Positions 6,543-12,785 of a stretch of 12,785 nucleotides of DNA are shown here, one piece after another (the first letter of the stretch is position 1; each line of letters begins with the position of its first letter). A model generated the notes under the pieces. That model saw only the letters and a list, made by a program, of their open reading frames with translations, ran no database searches and was not told where the DNA came from. Location: NCBI GenBank assembly GCA_905201685.1, contig CAJKOW010000048.1:1-12785 (forward strand), written 5' to 3'. Origin of the DNA: an uncultured Bacteroides sp. Lineage in GTDB: Bacteria > Bacteroidota > Bacteroidia > Bacteroidales > Bacteroidaceae. Both the position numbers and the translations under genes were made by a program.

Positions 6543-7370
6543 ATGGCTAAAGAAGCAAAAAAAGATCCACAAGAATTGACCGTGGAACAAAAGCTGAAAA
6601 CTTTGTATCAGCTACAGACAACTTTGTCGAAGATTGATGAAATCAAAACATTGAGAGGTGAACTGCCATTAGAAGTGCAAGATTTGGAGGATGAAATAGC
6701 AGGATTAAGCACTCGTATTGAAAGAATCAAATCCGAAATTGCGGAACTGAAAACTTCTATAGCAGGCAAAAAGGTAGAAATAGAAACCGCCAAAGCCTCT
6801 GTTGCAAAATACAAAGAACAGCAAGACAACGTTCGCAACAACCGCGAATACGACTTCTTGAGTAAAGAAATAGAGTTCCAGACACTGGAAATCGAACTCT
6901 GCGAAAAAAAAATCAAGGAATTTACCGCTCAGGAGCAGGAAAAATCGGCAGAAGAAGTAGAAAGCACCAACACGCTGGAAGAAAGGAAGAAAGACCTGGA
7001 GGTGAAGAAGAACGAGCTGGATGAGATTATTTCAGAAACCAAGCAGGAAGAAGAAAAACTGAGAGATAAGGCAAAAGACCTGGAAACAAAAATTGAACCT
7101 CGCCTGCTGCAGTCTTTCAAACGCATTCGTAAGAATTCGCGCAATGGCCTTGGCATCGTTTACGTGCAACGTGATGCATGCGGTGGCTGCTTCAATAAGA
7201 TTCCACCCCAGAGACAATTGGATATCCGCTCACGCAAAAAAATCATCGTATGTGAATATTGCGGACGTATTATGATAGATCCAGAGTTGGCTGGTGTGGC
7301 ACCTGAACATAAAGAAGAAGCTGTCAAGGAAAAGCCGACAAGAAGGAGAAAAGCTGCGGATGCAGAATAA
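6543..7370 (+). CDS. Coiled-coil protein with C4 zinc ribbon
   Basis: A 275-residue, mostly alpha-helical protein. Residues about 15-185 are charged heptad-rich sequence (long E/K/L/I stretches) predicted as an antiparallel coiled-coil hairpin, with the conserved VRNNREYDFLSKEIE block at about 97-111. The C-terminal part (about 190-250) has Cys213-x2-Cys216 in ACGGC and Cys237-x2-Cys240 in CEYCGR, a four-cysteine zinc ribbon. This is the layout of the zf-RING_7 / C4-type zinc-ribbon family, which includes the Chlamydia CT398 and Helicobacter HP0958 proteins. The last 25 residues are a basic tail. Some relatives bind RNA or RNA-polymerase and secretion partners; the role in Bacteroidota is not established. 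It starts 4 bases after the Nif3 gene and ends before a strong terminator, so it is the second and last gene of that operon. Confidence 0.88.
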   Translation: MAKEAKKDPQELTVEQKLKTLYQLQTTLSKIDEIKTLRGELPLEVQDLEDEIAGLSTRIERIKSEIAELKTSIAGKKVEIETAKASVAKYKEQQDNVRNNREYDFLSKEIEFQTLEIELCEKKIKEFTAQEQEKSAEEVESTNTLEERKKDLEVKKNELDEIISETKQEEEKLRDKAKDLETKIEPRLLQSFKRIRKNSRNGLGIVYVQRDACGGCFNKIPPQRQLDIRSRKKIIVCEYCGRIMIDPELAGVAPEHKEEAVKEKPTRRRKAADAE

Positions 7371-7392
7371 AACCTACTCACTATATCACAAG

Positions 7393-7427
7393 AAAAGGTT
7401 CGGGGTGTACTTTCCCGAACCTTTTTT
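7393..7427 (+). terminator. Strong rho-independent terminator after the zinc-ribbon gene
   Basis: AAAAGGTTCGGG (7393-7404) and CCCGAACCTTTT (7414-7425) form a perfect 12-base-pair stem with a 9-base loop, running into six T residues (7422-7427). The A run on the left side may let it act in the other direction too, for the convergent gene ending at 7471. Confidence 0.92.
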
Positions 7428-7470
7428 GTACCTATAAACGAACTTTAGAAAAAACACAAGCATCTTATTC

Positions 7471-7920
7471 CTACAAGGAACTATAATCCGGTATGTCTTT
7501 CAGAAATGTATAGGAATTCCGCTCGTAATCCATACGGCAACAGTAATGCCGCATGCCGTTACTAACTACTAAATAATCGACTTTCAGCACCATGTTATAA
7601 CGAGTTATCTGATCGAAAACCGCCTGGGTAATCTCTATTTCCGGTGCTTTATACTCTACAATCATCCTGGCAGTAAGATCACGCCAATAAAGCACAGTAT
7701 CACAACGTTTTTTTGTTCCATTTAGCTGCAGCTGCACTTCATTTGCCATCAATGCCTGAGGATACCCCTTATAGGCCAACAGAAAATGAACAAAATGTTG
7801 CCGTACCCATTCTTCCGGAGTTAGTGCTACATACCGACGACGTATCACATCGAAAATTACTTTTTTTCCGTTTCTTACGGCAATTTTAGCATCAAATACT
7901 GGCAAATTTAACGATAACAT
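7471..7920 (-). CDS. Stand-alone HsdR N-terminal domain protein (PD-(D/E)XK-like)
   Basis: A 149-residue protein that matches the N-terminal domain of type I restriction endonuclease HsdR subunits (HSDR_N_2 type). VRQHFVHFLLAYKGYP (39-54) is the domain's opening helix. A PD-(D/E)XK-like core follows: Asp74 in KRCDTVLYW, then Glu89-Tyr90-Lys91 in MIVEYKAPEIEI, with Glu61 upstream. ITRYNMVLKVDYLVVSNG is the typical strand after the core. No helicase domain, HsdM or HsdS gene is nearby, so it is not part of a restriction system here. Such solo proteins are widespread single-copy genes in Bacteroidota, commonly near holA, and their role is unknown. It is divergent from the AMP nucleosidase gene with 69 bases between the starts. 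The ATG is complementary to 7918-7920. The domain call is strong; nuclease activity is inference. Confidence 0.85.
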   Translation of the reverse strand: MLSLNLPVFDAKIAVRNGKKVIFDVIRRRYVALTPEEWVRQHFVHFLLAYKGYPQALMANEVQLQLNGTKKRCDTVLYWRDLTARMIVEYKAPEIEITQAVFDQITRYNMVLKVDYLVVSNGMRHYCCRMDYERNSYTFLKDIPDYSSL

Positions 7921-7924
7921 TTAC

Positions 7925-7932
7925 TACATTTG
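7925..7932 (+). promoter_or_regulatory. Probable promoter -7 element for amn-holA
   Basis: TACATTTG is a full TAnnTTTG match 57 bases before the amn ATG, just outside the divergent gene. No -33 TTTG is seen. The implied leader contains an imperfect hairpin, GCACCTTC with GAAGATGC (one mismatch), before the start codon. Confidence 0.5.
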
Positions 7933-7971
7933 TGAATTTAATAATAGATGCACCTTCTTTTTTGGAAGATG

Positions 7972-7979
7972 CAAATTTA
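7972..7979 (-). promoter_or_regulatory. Possible promoter for the HsdR-N gene
   Basis: Read on the minus strand this is TAAATTTG, a full -7 match, about 50 bases before the ATG. A TTTG (complement of 7997-8000) lies 17 bases further upstream, slightly under the usual 19-21. It overlaps the start of the AMP nucleosidase gene. The 10-mer GCAAATTTAA here is repeated exactly at 7902-7911. Confidence 0.4.
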
Positions 7980-7989
7980 ATGAAATCTT

Positions 7990-8766
7990 ATGAAAACAAA
8001 GGAAGAAATTGTAGCTAATTGGCTACCTCGCTACACTAAACGCAATCTGGAAGACTTCGATGAATACATATTGTTGACCAACTTCAACAAATACGTAGAA
8101 ATCTTCGCAGAAAGATTTAATGTTCCCATTTTAGGTAGGGATGCCAACATGATATCAGCCAGTGCAGAAGGAATCACAATCGTCAATTTCGGCATGGGAA
8201 GTCCCAATGCTGCCATCATCATGGATTTGCTGAGTGCCATTCATCCTAAAGCATGCCTCTTCTTAGGCAAATGTGGTGGAATAGACCGTAAAAATAAGAT
8301 AGGGGATCTTATTCTCCCCATAGCTGCCATCCGTGGAGAAGGAACTTCTAATGACTACTTTCCACCAGAAGTACCTTCATTGCCGGCTTTTATGCTACAA
8401 AGAGCTGTCTCGTCGGCCATTCGAGATCATGGCCGTGATTATTGGACGGGAACCGTCTATACAACCAATAGACGAATTTGGGAACACGATGACGTGTTTA
8501 AAGAGTATCTAAAGAAAACACGGGCAATGGCTGTTGACATGGAAACCGCCACATTATTCAGCTGCGGATTTGCCAACCATATTCCAACAGGTGCTTTACT
8601 CTTAGTCTCTGACCAACCCATGATTCCGGAAGGGGTCAAAACAGAAAAAAGTGATAATCTTGTAACGCAGAATTATGTAGCCGAGCATGTTGGTATTGGA
8701 ATAGAGTCTCTGCGCATGATTATTGATGAAAAGAAAACAGTGAAACACCTGAAATTTGACTGGTAA
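7990..8766 (+). CDS. amn: AMP nucleosidase, short Bacteroidota form
   Basis: AMP nucleosidase (EC 3.2.2.4) splits AMP to adenine and ribose 5-phosphate in the cytosol, feeding purine salvage. This 258-residue protein has the nucleoside phosphorylase/hydrolase fold. VNFGMGSPNAAIIMDLL (65-81) and FLGKCGGIDRKNKIGDLILP (91-110) form the phosphate-side and central motifs. AVDMETATLF carries Asp183-Met184-Glu185, the ribose-contacting glutamate motif. GALLLVSDQP carries Asp208, the base-contacting acid. It lacks the extra N-terminal domain of the 484-residue E. coli enzyme, as is usual for this shorter subfamily. The close relation to uridine and purine phosphorylases leaves some substrate doubt. 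It is the first gene of a pair with holA, 15 bases downstream. Confidence 0.88.
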   Translation: MKTKEEIVANWLPRYTKRNLEDFDEYILLTNFNKYVEIFAERFNVPILGRDANMISASAEGITIVNFGMGSPNAAIIMDLLSAIHPKACLFLGKCGGIDRKNKIGDLILPIAAIRGEGTSNDYFPPEVPSLPAFMLQRAVSSAIRDHGRDYWTGTVYTTNRRIWEHDDVFKEYLKKTRAMAVDMETATLFSCGFANHIPTGALLLVSDQPMIPEGVKTEKSDNLVTQNYVAEHVGIGIESLRMIIDEKKTVKHLKFDW

Positions 8767-8781
8767 AATCGTTTCTTTTAT

Positions 8782-9801
8782 ATGACAAAACAAGATATTA
8801 CATGTGATGATATTTTAAGAGAATTGCATGCCAAGCAATATCGTCCCATCTATTATTTAATGGGTGAGGAATCATATTATATCGACGTTATCTCAGATTA
8901 TATCATGAACAACGTGCTTACAGATACAGAAAAAGAATTCAATCTGACTGTTGTTTACGGAGCGGATGTCGATATAGCTACGGTTATTAATGCAGCCAAG
9001 CGCTATCCCATGATGTCGGAACACCAGGTAGTAATTGTAAAAGAAGCCCAAACAATTAAAAATATGGATGAGCTTTCATTCTATCTGCAAAAACCACTAC
9101 GATCTACCATACTGGTTATGTGCCATAAGCATGGGGTGCTGGACCGCAGAAAGAAACTCGCAGCAGAAATAGAAAAAGCAGGTATTCTGTTCGAATCAAA
9201 AAAACTAAAAGAAGGCCAGCTTCCCGGATTCATCACATCCTACATGAAACGTAAAGGGGTAGATGTTGAACCTAAAGCAACTTCCATGCTGGCCGATTTT
9301 GTCGGTACTGATTTGAGCCGACTAACAGGCGAATTAGAAAAATTAATCATTACACTTCCTAAAGGTCAAACTCGAATTACCCCCGAACAGATTGAACGCA
9401 ATATCGGAATTAGCAAAGACTACAACAACTTTGAACTTCGAAGCGCTTTAATAGAAAGGAATGTCTTAAAGGCTAATCAAATAATAAACTATTTTGAGAA
9501 AAATCCGAAAACGAACCCACTGCAAATGACTTTATCATTATTGTTTGGTTTCTATTCCAATCTGATGTTAGCCTATTATGCACCAGAAAAATCAGAACAG
9601 GGAATAGCCTCTTTCTTGGGATTAAAGAGTCCTTGGCAAGCCAGAGAATATCAAACGGCAATGAAAAGATACAGCGGCGTCAAAACAATGCAAATCATTG
9701 GAGAAATCAGATATACCGATGCACGATCAAAAGGTGTGGGCAACTCATCACTAACTGATTATGACCTTCTCAGAGAATTAATTTTTAAAATATTGCACTA
9801 A
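8782..9801 (+). CDS. holA: DNA polymerase III delta subunit
   Basis: The delta subunit of the clamp loader opens the beta sliding clamp during loading at the replication fork. The 339-residue length is normal. The N-terminal motif RPIYYLMGEESYYIDVISDY (about 21-40) is the delta equivalent of the AAA+ P-loop region, without a real Walker A site, as expected because delta does not bind ATP. ERNIGISKDYNNFELRSALIE (about 205-225) is the conserved linker to the collar domain, and the C-terminal third is the helical collar. The start is the first ATG, 15 bases after amn, with no Shine-Dalgarno, so it depends on the amn transcript or an unseen internal promoter. A hairpin terminator follows 45 bases after the stop. 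Confidence 0.93.
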   Translation: MTKQDITCDDILRELHAKQYRPIYYLMGEESYYIDVISDYIMNNVLTDTEKEFNLTVVYGADVDIATVINAAKRYPMMSEHQVVIVKEAQTIKNMDELSFYLQKPLRSTILVMCHKHGVLDRRKKLAAEIEKAGILFESKKLKEGQLPGFITSYMKRKGVDVEPKATSMLADFVGTDLSRLTGELEKLIITLPKGQTRITPEQIERNIGISKDYNNFELRSALIERNVLKANQIINYFEKNPKTNPLQMTLSLLFGFYSNLMLAYYAPEKSEQGIASFLGLKSPWQAREYQTAMKRYSGVKTMQIIGEIRYTDARSKGVGNSSLTDYDLLRELIFKILH

Positions 9802-9846
9802 TAGAGGTAACTGTTCATTACAAATTACAGCATACAACCAAAATAG

Positions 9847-9889
9847 AATCCCGCATGACAGCCCAACCAGCTTTCAATGCGGGATTTTA
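9847..9889 (+). terminator. Rho-independent terminator after holA
   Basis: AATCCCGCAT (9847-9856) and ATGCGGGATT (9877-9886) form a perfect 10-base-pair stem with a 20-base loop, followed by TTTAT. It ends the amn-holA transcript. Confidence 0.82.
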
Positions 9890-10628
9890 TATGTATTCTT
9901 TCTTATTCTTTAGATGCTTTTTCTACAATAAAACTTCTTATTAAACAAAAAATATGCTATATAATGTTGATATACAACTATTTGACTAAAATATAGGCCT
10001 CTGAGATTCGTTTTTTTAGGGCATAGTCAACAGAAAGGCTGAATGAAGCTCCCAATTTTCCTTTAAATATTCAAGAAGAATAAAAAGGCACCATAAGACG
10101 GAAATCTCTTCAGTAATCCACTTTTCACTTCAATATCATCTTCGCTCTACGTTATAGAACAGAACGCAAAAACAGACAGATGTAGCCATGTAATTCCAAA
10201 CGTAAATTTATAAAAGTAATATTGTGAGTAATATAAATGAAATAAATTGTATAATTGCAAAATTACTAATACAAATTAAATACAAATATCACAGTCGTAT
10301 TCAATGAATAAAATTTGTATTCTTGTATATTATAATAGTAATAATTGGATATGTTCAGCATTTATAATATCAAATAACATATAGATTACCAAATATATAT
10401 ACATGTTATATAAACTACAGATTCAAATGAATTCAATAGATTTAAAAGAAAACGTGCTTAATAGAGTAAATTACAGTCATAAATGCCAAATAACTAATTA
10501 TATATCAACATAATATATTTAAAATAGAAACTTTAAGATTAGATTAATTATATGCATATTACGATAGTAAATATAACAATTGAAATAGTACAAATACTTT
10601 TGTGTATTCCTAAATTCACAAATATAAA
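9890..10628. other. Long AT-rich gene-free region with AATACAAAT motifs
   Basis: This stretch lies between the holA terminator and the HTH gene promoter. It has no convincing open reading frame on either strand. The first part has ordinary intergenic composition (21 G/C of 60 in 10081-10140). From about 10205 it becomes extremely AT-rich: 11 G/C of 60 in 10261-10320 and 8 of 60 in 10501-10560. AATACAAAT occurs at 10268-10276 and 10279-10287, 11 bases apart, and in reverse orientation at 10313-10321. Further TACAAATA and ACAAAT copies lie at 10589-10596 and 10618-10623. It may be a binding region for nucleoid or regulatory proteins, or decayed DNA. I recognise no RNA family in it. Confidence 0.55.
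10268..10321. repeat. AATACAAAT motif cluster (direct and inverted copies)
   Basis: AATACAAATT (10268-10277) and AATTTGTATT (10312-10321) are perfect 10-base inverted copies. A second direct copy of AATACAAAT begins 11 bases after the first, one helical turn. The intervening bases 10288-10311 form no strong stem, so DNA-level binding is more likely than an RNA hairpin. Confidence 0.45.
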
Positions 10629-10660
10629 TTTGCATTTGTAAATCACATTAATTATCTTTG
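10629..10660 (+). promoter_or_regulatory. Promoter of the HTH regulator gene
   Basis: TTTG at 10629-10632 and TATCTTTG at 10653-10660 are separated by 20 bases, matching both Bacteroides promoter elements and their spacing. The ATG at 10704 follows 43 bases after the -7 element. ACAAAT (10618-10623) and ATTTGT (10634-10639) flank the -33 element as an inverted pair and could be an operator. Confidence 0.65.
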
Positions 10661-10703
10661 TAATCCATAAAGTACATAGATACATTCATAATATTTGACT
10701 GCT

Positions 10704-11177
10704 ATGAGTATAAAAGATCGAATCAAAATGATTATGGATCGTGAGAAATTGACTGCCGGTGCTTTTGCAGAGAGCATTGGAGTAGCTCAGGCCACTATCT
10801 CGCACATATTGGGAGCGCGCAATAAATATCCAAGTACGGAAGTAATTCTCCGCCTTCACCAACGATATAGCGACATCAATCTGGAATGGTTGCTGACAGG
10901 AGAAGGAAACATGAGTAATGAATCACCCTCGGGAGAAGCAGTGCCCACTTACCCTAACTTTGACTATCCTTTATTCACCGAGAATGCAGAAAATCCGTCC
11001 AATGAGCCAGGAGATCTGGAAAATCGCAAGGAAATCGCATTAGGGAAGCCTTCAAACACCCATAAAAGTATTGTTAAACAAGAGGTTATATATAAAGAAA
11101 GGCCTGCACGAAAAATAACTGAAATAAGAATTTTCTTTGATGACAATACTTATGAGACATTCAAGCCTGAAAAATAA
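10704..11177 (+). CDS. XRE-type helix-turn-helix transcriptional regulator
   Basis: A 157-residue protein starting at the ATG at 10704; a TTG three codons earlier is less likely. Residues 2-65 are a Cro/C1-type HTH domain: IKDRIKMIMDREKLTAGAFA, then SIGVAQATISHILGARN, with the recognition helix at about 28-37, then PSTEVILRLHQRY and LEWLLTGEG. A flexible, proline- and asparagine-rich linker (about 70-130) follows, and the protein ends with a basic segment and the strand-like block KITEIRIFFDDNTYETF (137-153), which I cannot assign to a family. There is no peptidase, sensor or membrane domain. It lies 71 bases upstream of pyrK on the same strand, behind a very AT-rich region, and has its own promoter. 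Its targets are unknown; autoregulation and control of pyrK-pyrD are reasonable guesses. Confidence 0.85.
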   Translation: MSIKDRIKMIMDREKLTAGAFAESIGVAQATISHILGARNKYPSTEVILRLHQRYSDINLEWLLTGEGNMSNESPSGEAVPTYPNFDYPLFTENAENPSNEPGDLENRKEIALGKPSNTHKSIVKQEVIYKERPARKITEIRIFFDDNTYETFKPEK

Positions 11178-11209
11178 TCTGCAAAAACGTCTATTTGCAT
11201 AAATTGGCG

Positions 11210-11230
11210 TATCTTTGTCGAACAAAGATA
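11210..11230 (+). promoter_or_regulatory. pyrK-pyrD promoter -7 element inside a perfect dyad
   Basis: TATCTTTG at 11210-11217 is a full -7 match 31 bases before the pyrK ATG. It forms the left arm of TATCTTTGT-cga-ACAAAGATA, a perfect 9+3+9 inverted repeat. The predicted transcription start falls near the centre of the dyad, so it would act as a DNA operator rather than as a complete leader hairpin. TGCAAA (11180-11185) and TTTGCA (11194-11199) form another small inverted pair just upstream. The -33 element is not clear. Confidence 0.55.
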
Positions 11231-11248
11231 AATACCTCTTATTAAAAT

Positions 11249-12025
11249 ATGAAAAAATACATTTTAGATCTCATTGTAGCAGAAAATGTCCGACTGCATA
11301 CAAATTATGCTCTGTTAAAATTGACCTCATCGTCTCCTCTTCCGGAGATGCACCCCGGACAATTTGCAGAAATTCGTATCGACGGTTCACCTACAACTTT
11401 TTTACGGCGTCCGATATCCATCAATTTCGTGGATAACTCACGCAACGAAGTATGGTTCCTTGTTCAGTTGGTAGGAGACGGAACAAGGCGATTGGGAGAA
11501 GCAAAAACAGGTGATGTTATCAATGTTATTCTTCCTCTGGGAAATGGCTTTACGATGCCTCAAAAAAGCTCTGACAAGCTATTATTAGTAGGTGGTGGTG
11601 TCGGCACGGCACCAATGCTTTTTTTAGGTGAACAACTGGCTAAAAACGGTCATAAGCCAACCTTTCTATTAGGTGCAAGAAGCAGTAAAGATTTACTCCA
11701 GCTGGAACAGTTTGCCTCGTATGGTCCGGTCTATACAACAACAGAAGATGGCAGTTACGGTGAAAAAGGATATGTAACACAACATTCCATTCTAAGTCAA
11801 ATCGATTTCGAACAAATTTATACTTGTGGCCCCAAACCTATGATGATGGCTGTGGCCAAATATGCAAAGAATAAAAACATCAATTGCGAAGTCTCTTTGG
11901 AAAATATGATGGCTTGCGGCTTGGGTGCTTGCTTGTGTTGTGTGGAAAATACGACTGAAGGGCATATATGTGTATGTAAAGAAGGTCCGGTTTTTAATAT
12001 AAATAGATTATTATGGCAGATTTAA
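11249..12025 (+). CDS. pyrK: Dihydroorotate dehydrogenase B electron-transfer subunit
   Basis: PyrK carries FAD and a [2Fe-2S] cluster and passes electrons from PyrD to NAD+ in class 1B dihydroorotate dehydrogenase. This 258-residue protein has the ferredoxin-reductase layout. LRRPISINF (52-60) is the FAD-binding RxxS motif, LLVGGGVGTAPML (112-124) the nucleotide-binding glycine loop, and TCGPKPMM (192-199) the conserved reductase motif. The C-terminal cluster motif has Cys223 and Cys228 in MACGLGACLCC, then Cys231, and Cys243 in VCKEGPVF, which is the expected C-x4-C-x2-C-x11-C spacing of PyrK. Two further cysteines, Cys230 and Cys241, sit beside ligands. Overlap of its last 13 bases with pyrD confirms the pairing with a class 1B PyrD. 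The start is the first ATG and no Shine-Dalgarno is seen. Confidence 0.95.
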   Translation: MKKYILDLIVAENVRLHTNYALLKLTSSSPLPEMHPGQFAEIRIDGSPTTFLRRPISINFVDNSRNEVWFLVQLVGDGTRRLGEAKTGDVINVILPLGNGFTMPQKSSDKLLLVGGGVGTAPMLFLGEQLAKNGHKPTFLLGARSSKDLLQLEQFASYGPVYTTTEDGSYGEKGYVTQHSILSQIDFEQIYTCGPKPMMMAVAKYAKNKNINCEVSLENMMACGLGACLCCVENTTEGHICVCKEGPVFNINRLLWQI

Positions 12026-12785
12026 GTGTAAACATCGGCGAATTGCAAATGAAAAATCCGGTAATGACTGCTTCCGGAACGTTTGGATATGGTGAAGAAT
12101 TTGCAGACTTTATAGATCTATCGCGAATAGGGGGTATAATTGTAAAGGGAACTACCCTTCACAAACGTGAAGGCAACCCTTATCCGCGTATGGCAGAAAC
12201 ACCTTCAGGTATGTTAAACGCTGTAGGACTGCAAAATAAAGGAGTTCATTACTTTGTTGAACATATCTACCCGCGCATTAAGGATATACAAACCAATATC
12301 ATTGTCAATGTATCGGGAGCCACAGTCGAAGACTATGTCGAAACGGCTTCAATCATTAACGAACTTGACAAGATTCCTGCCATTGAATTAAACATATCCT
12401 GCCCGAATGTGAAGCAAGGTGGAATGTCGTTTGGTGTAACAAGCAAAGGTGCGGAAGAAGTAGTAAAAGCCGTTCGGGCCGCCTATAAAAAAACGCTAAT
12501 CGTTAAGCTGTCGCCCAATGTAACCGATATTACCGAAATAGCACGTGCAGCCGAAAACGGAGGAGCTGACAGCCTCTCTCTGATCAACACCTTATTGGGT
12601 ATGGCCATTGACGCTGAAAAAAGGCGTCCCGTACTTTCCACTATTACGGGCGGTATGTCGGGGGCAGCAGTAAAACCCATCGCCCTACGTATGGTATGGC
12701 AGGTTGCCAAGGCAGTAAAAATACCAGTCATCGGCTTAGGAGGAATCATGAACTGGAAAGATGCCGTTGAATTTCTATTGGCAGG
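12013..12785 (+). CDS. pyrD: Dihydroorotate dehydrogenase B catalytic subunit (3' end outside window)
   Basis: PyrD oxidises dihydroorotate to orotate using FMN, the fourth step of pyrimidine synthesis. The first 257 codons are present and the frame runs off the window. It begins MADLSVNIGELQMKNPVMTA, followed by SGTFGYGEEF. NISCPNVKQGG contains Cys130, the catalytic base of class 1 enzymes (class 2 has serine). KLSPNVTDI is the FMN-contacting lysine block, INTLLGMAID follows, and GGMSGAAVKPIALRMVW and PVIGLGGI are the phosphate-binding loops of the barrel. Cysteine as catalytic base plus the overlapping pyrK gene mark the NAD+-dependent class 1B enzyme, a cytosolic PyrD2-PyrK2 heterotetramer. 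The ATG at 12013 lies inside pyrK in another frame, giving a 13-base overlap that suggests translational coupling. Confidence 0.95.
   Translation, partial: MADLSVNIGELQMKNPVMTASGTFGYGEEFADFIDLSRIGGIIVKGTTLHKREGNPYPRMAETPSGMLNAVGLQNKGVHYFVEHIYPRIKDIQTNIIVNVSGATVEDYVETASIINELDKIPAIELNISCPNVKQGGMSFGVTSKGAEEVVKAVRAAYKKTLIVKLSPNVTDITEIARAAENGGADSLSLINTLLGMAIDAEKRRPVLSTITGGMSGAAVKPIALRMVWQVAKAVKIPVIGLGGIMNWKDAVEFLLA

Noticed and set aside
7471..7920. Type I restriction system
   Set aside because: Only the N-terminal HsdR domain is present; there is no helicase region and no hsdM or hsdS nearby.
10001..10200. Short minus-strand open stretches reading like protein fragments
   Set aside because: Each is under about 40 codons, lacks a start context and is bounded by stops. 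At most it is coding debris, and I cannot name a family.
10268..10321. CRISPR array or invertible promoter
   Set aside because: The repeats are only 9-10 bases, few and irregularly spaced. No cas genes, recombinase or long inverted repeats are present.
9890..10700. Replication origin in the AT-rich region
   Set aside because: No TTATCCACA-type DnaA boxes and no dnaA, gidA or parAB neighbours. AT content alone and the presence of holA are not enough.
11215..11436. 73-residue frame overlapping the start of pyrK
   Set aside because: It is an alternate frame over the well-supported pyrK N-terminus and begins inside the promoter dyad.

Overview
The window looks like a chromosomal segment of a Bacteroides-type member of the Bacteroidota. 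Most start codons lack a Shine-Dalgarno sequence, and several genes are preceded by the Bacteroides -7 promoter element TAnnTTTG. The gene content also fits: a short-form AMP nucleosidase beside holA, a lone HsdR-N-domain protein, a class 1B PyrK/PyrD pair and a remnant of a secreted family 5 glycoside hydrolase. The genus assignment is inference; no rRNA or other marker gene is present.

Layout. 1-320: minus-strand N-terminal remnant of a GH5 endoglucanase. 321-618: non-coding leader region. 619-801: small orphan HicB-like protein with a strong Shine-Dalgarno sequence, followed by a hairpin terminator. 1014-2153: MurG/GT28-like GT-B glycosyltransferase. 2209-5192: ppk then ppx, 2 bases apart, ended by a long hairpin with a U tract. 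5444-7370: Nif3-family metalloprotein and a coiled-coil zinc-ribbon protein, 4 bases apart, behind a TATATTTG promoter and ended by a strong terminator. 7471-7920 (minus): stand-alone HsdR N-terminal domain protein, divergent from 7990-9801, which encodes AMP nucleosidase and DNA polymerase III delta (holA) and ends in another terminator. 9890-10628: long AT-rich gene-free region with repeated AATACAAAT motifs. 10704-11177: XRE-type HTH regulator with the best promoter in the window. 11249-12785: pyrK and pyrD, overlapping by 13 bases, with pyrD running off the window end.

How the genes work together. ppk and ppx form a polyphosphate synthesis and breakdown pair. Nif3 and the zinc-ribbon protein form a tight two-gene unit of unresolved function. 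amn and holA are co-directional and probably co-transcribed although functionally unrelated. PyrK and PyrD are subunits of NAD+-dependent dihydroorotate dehydrogenase of pyrimidine synthesis. The HTH gene just upstream, and a perfect 9+3+9 dyad lying exactly on the pyrK -7 element, suggest a locally regulated pyrimidine promoter.

Most of this is core housekeeping content. I see no CRISPR array, intact insertion sequence, prophage, rRNA or tRNA. The points most worth a second look are the pyrK dyad, the AT-rich motif region, the SD-led HicB-like orphan, the long hairpin after ppx and the lone HsdR-N nuclease-like protein.
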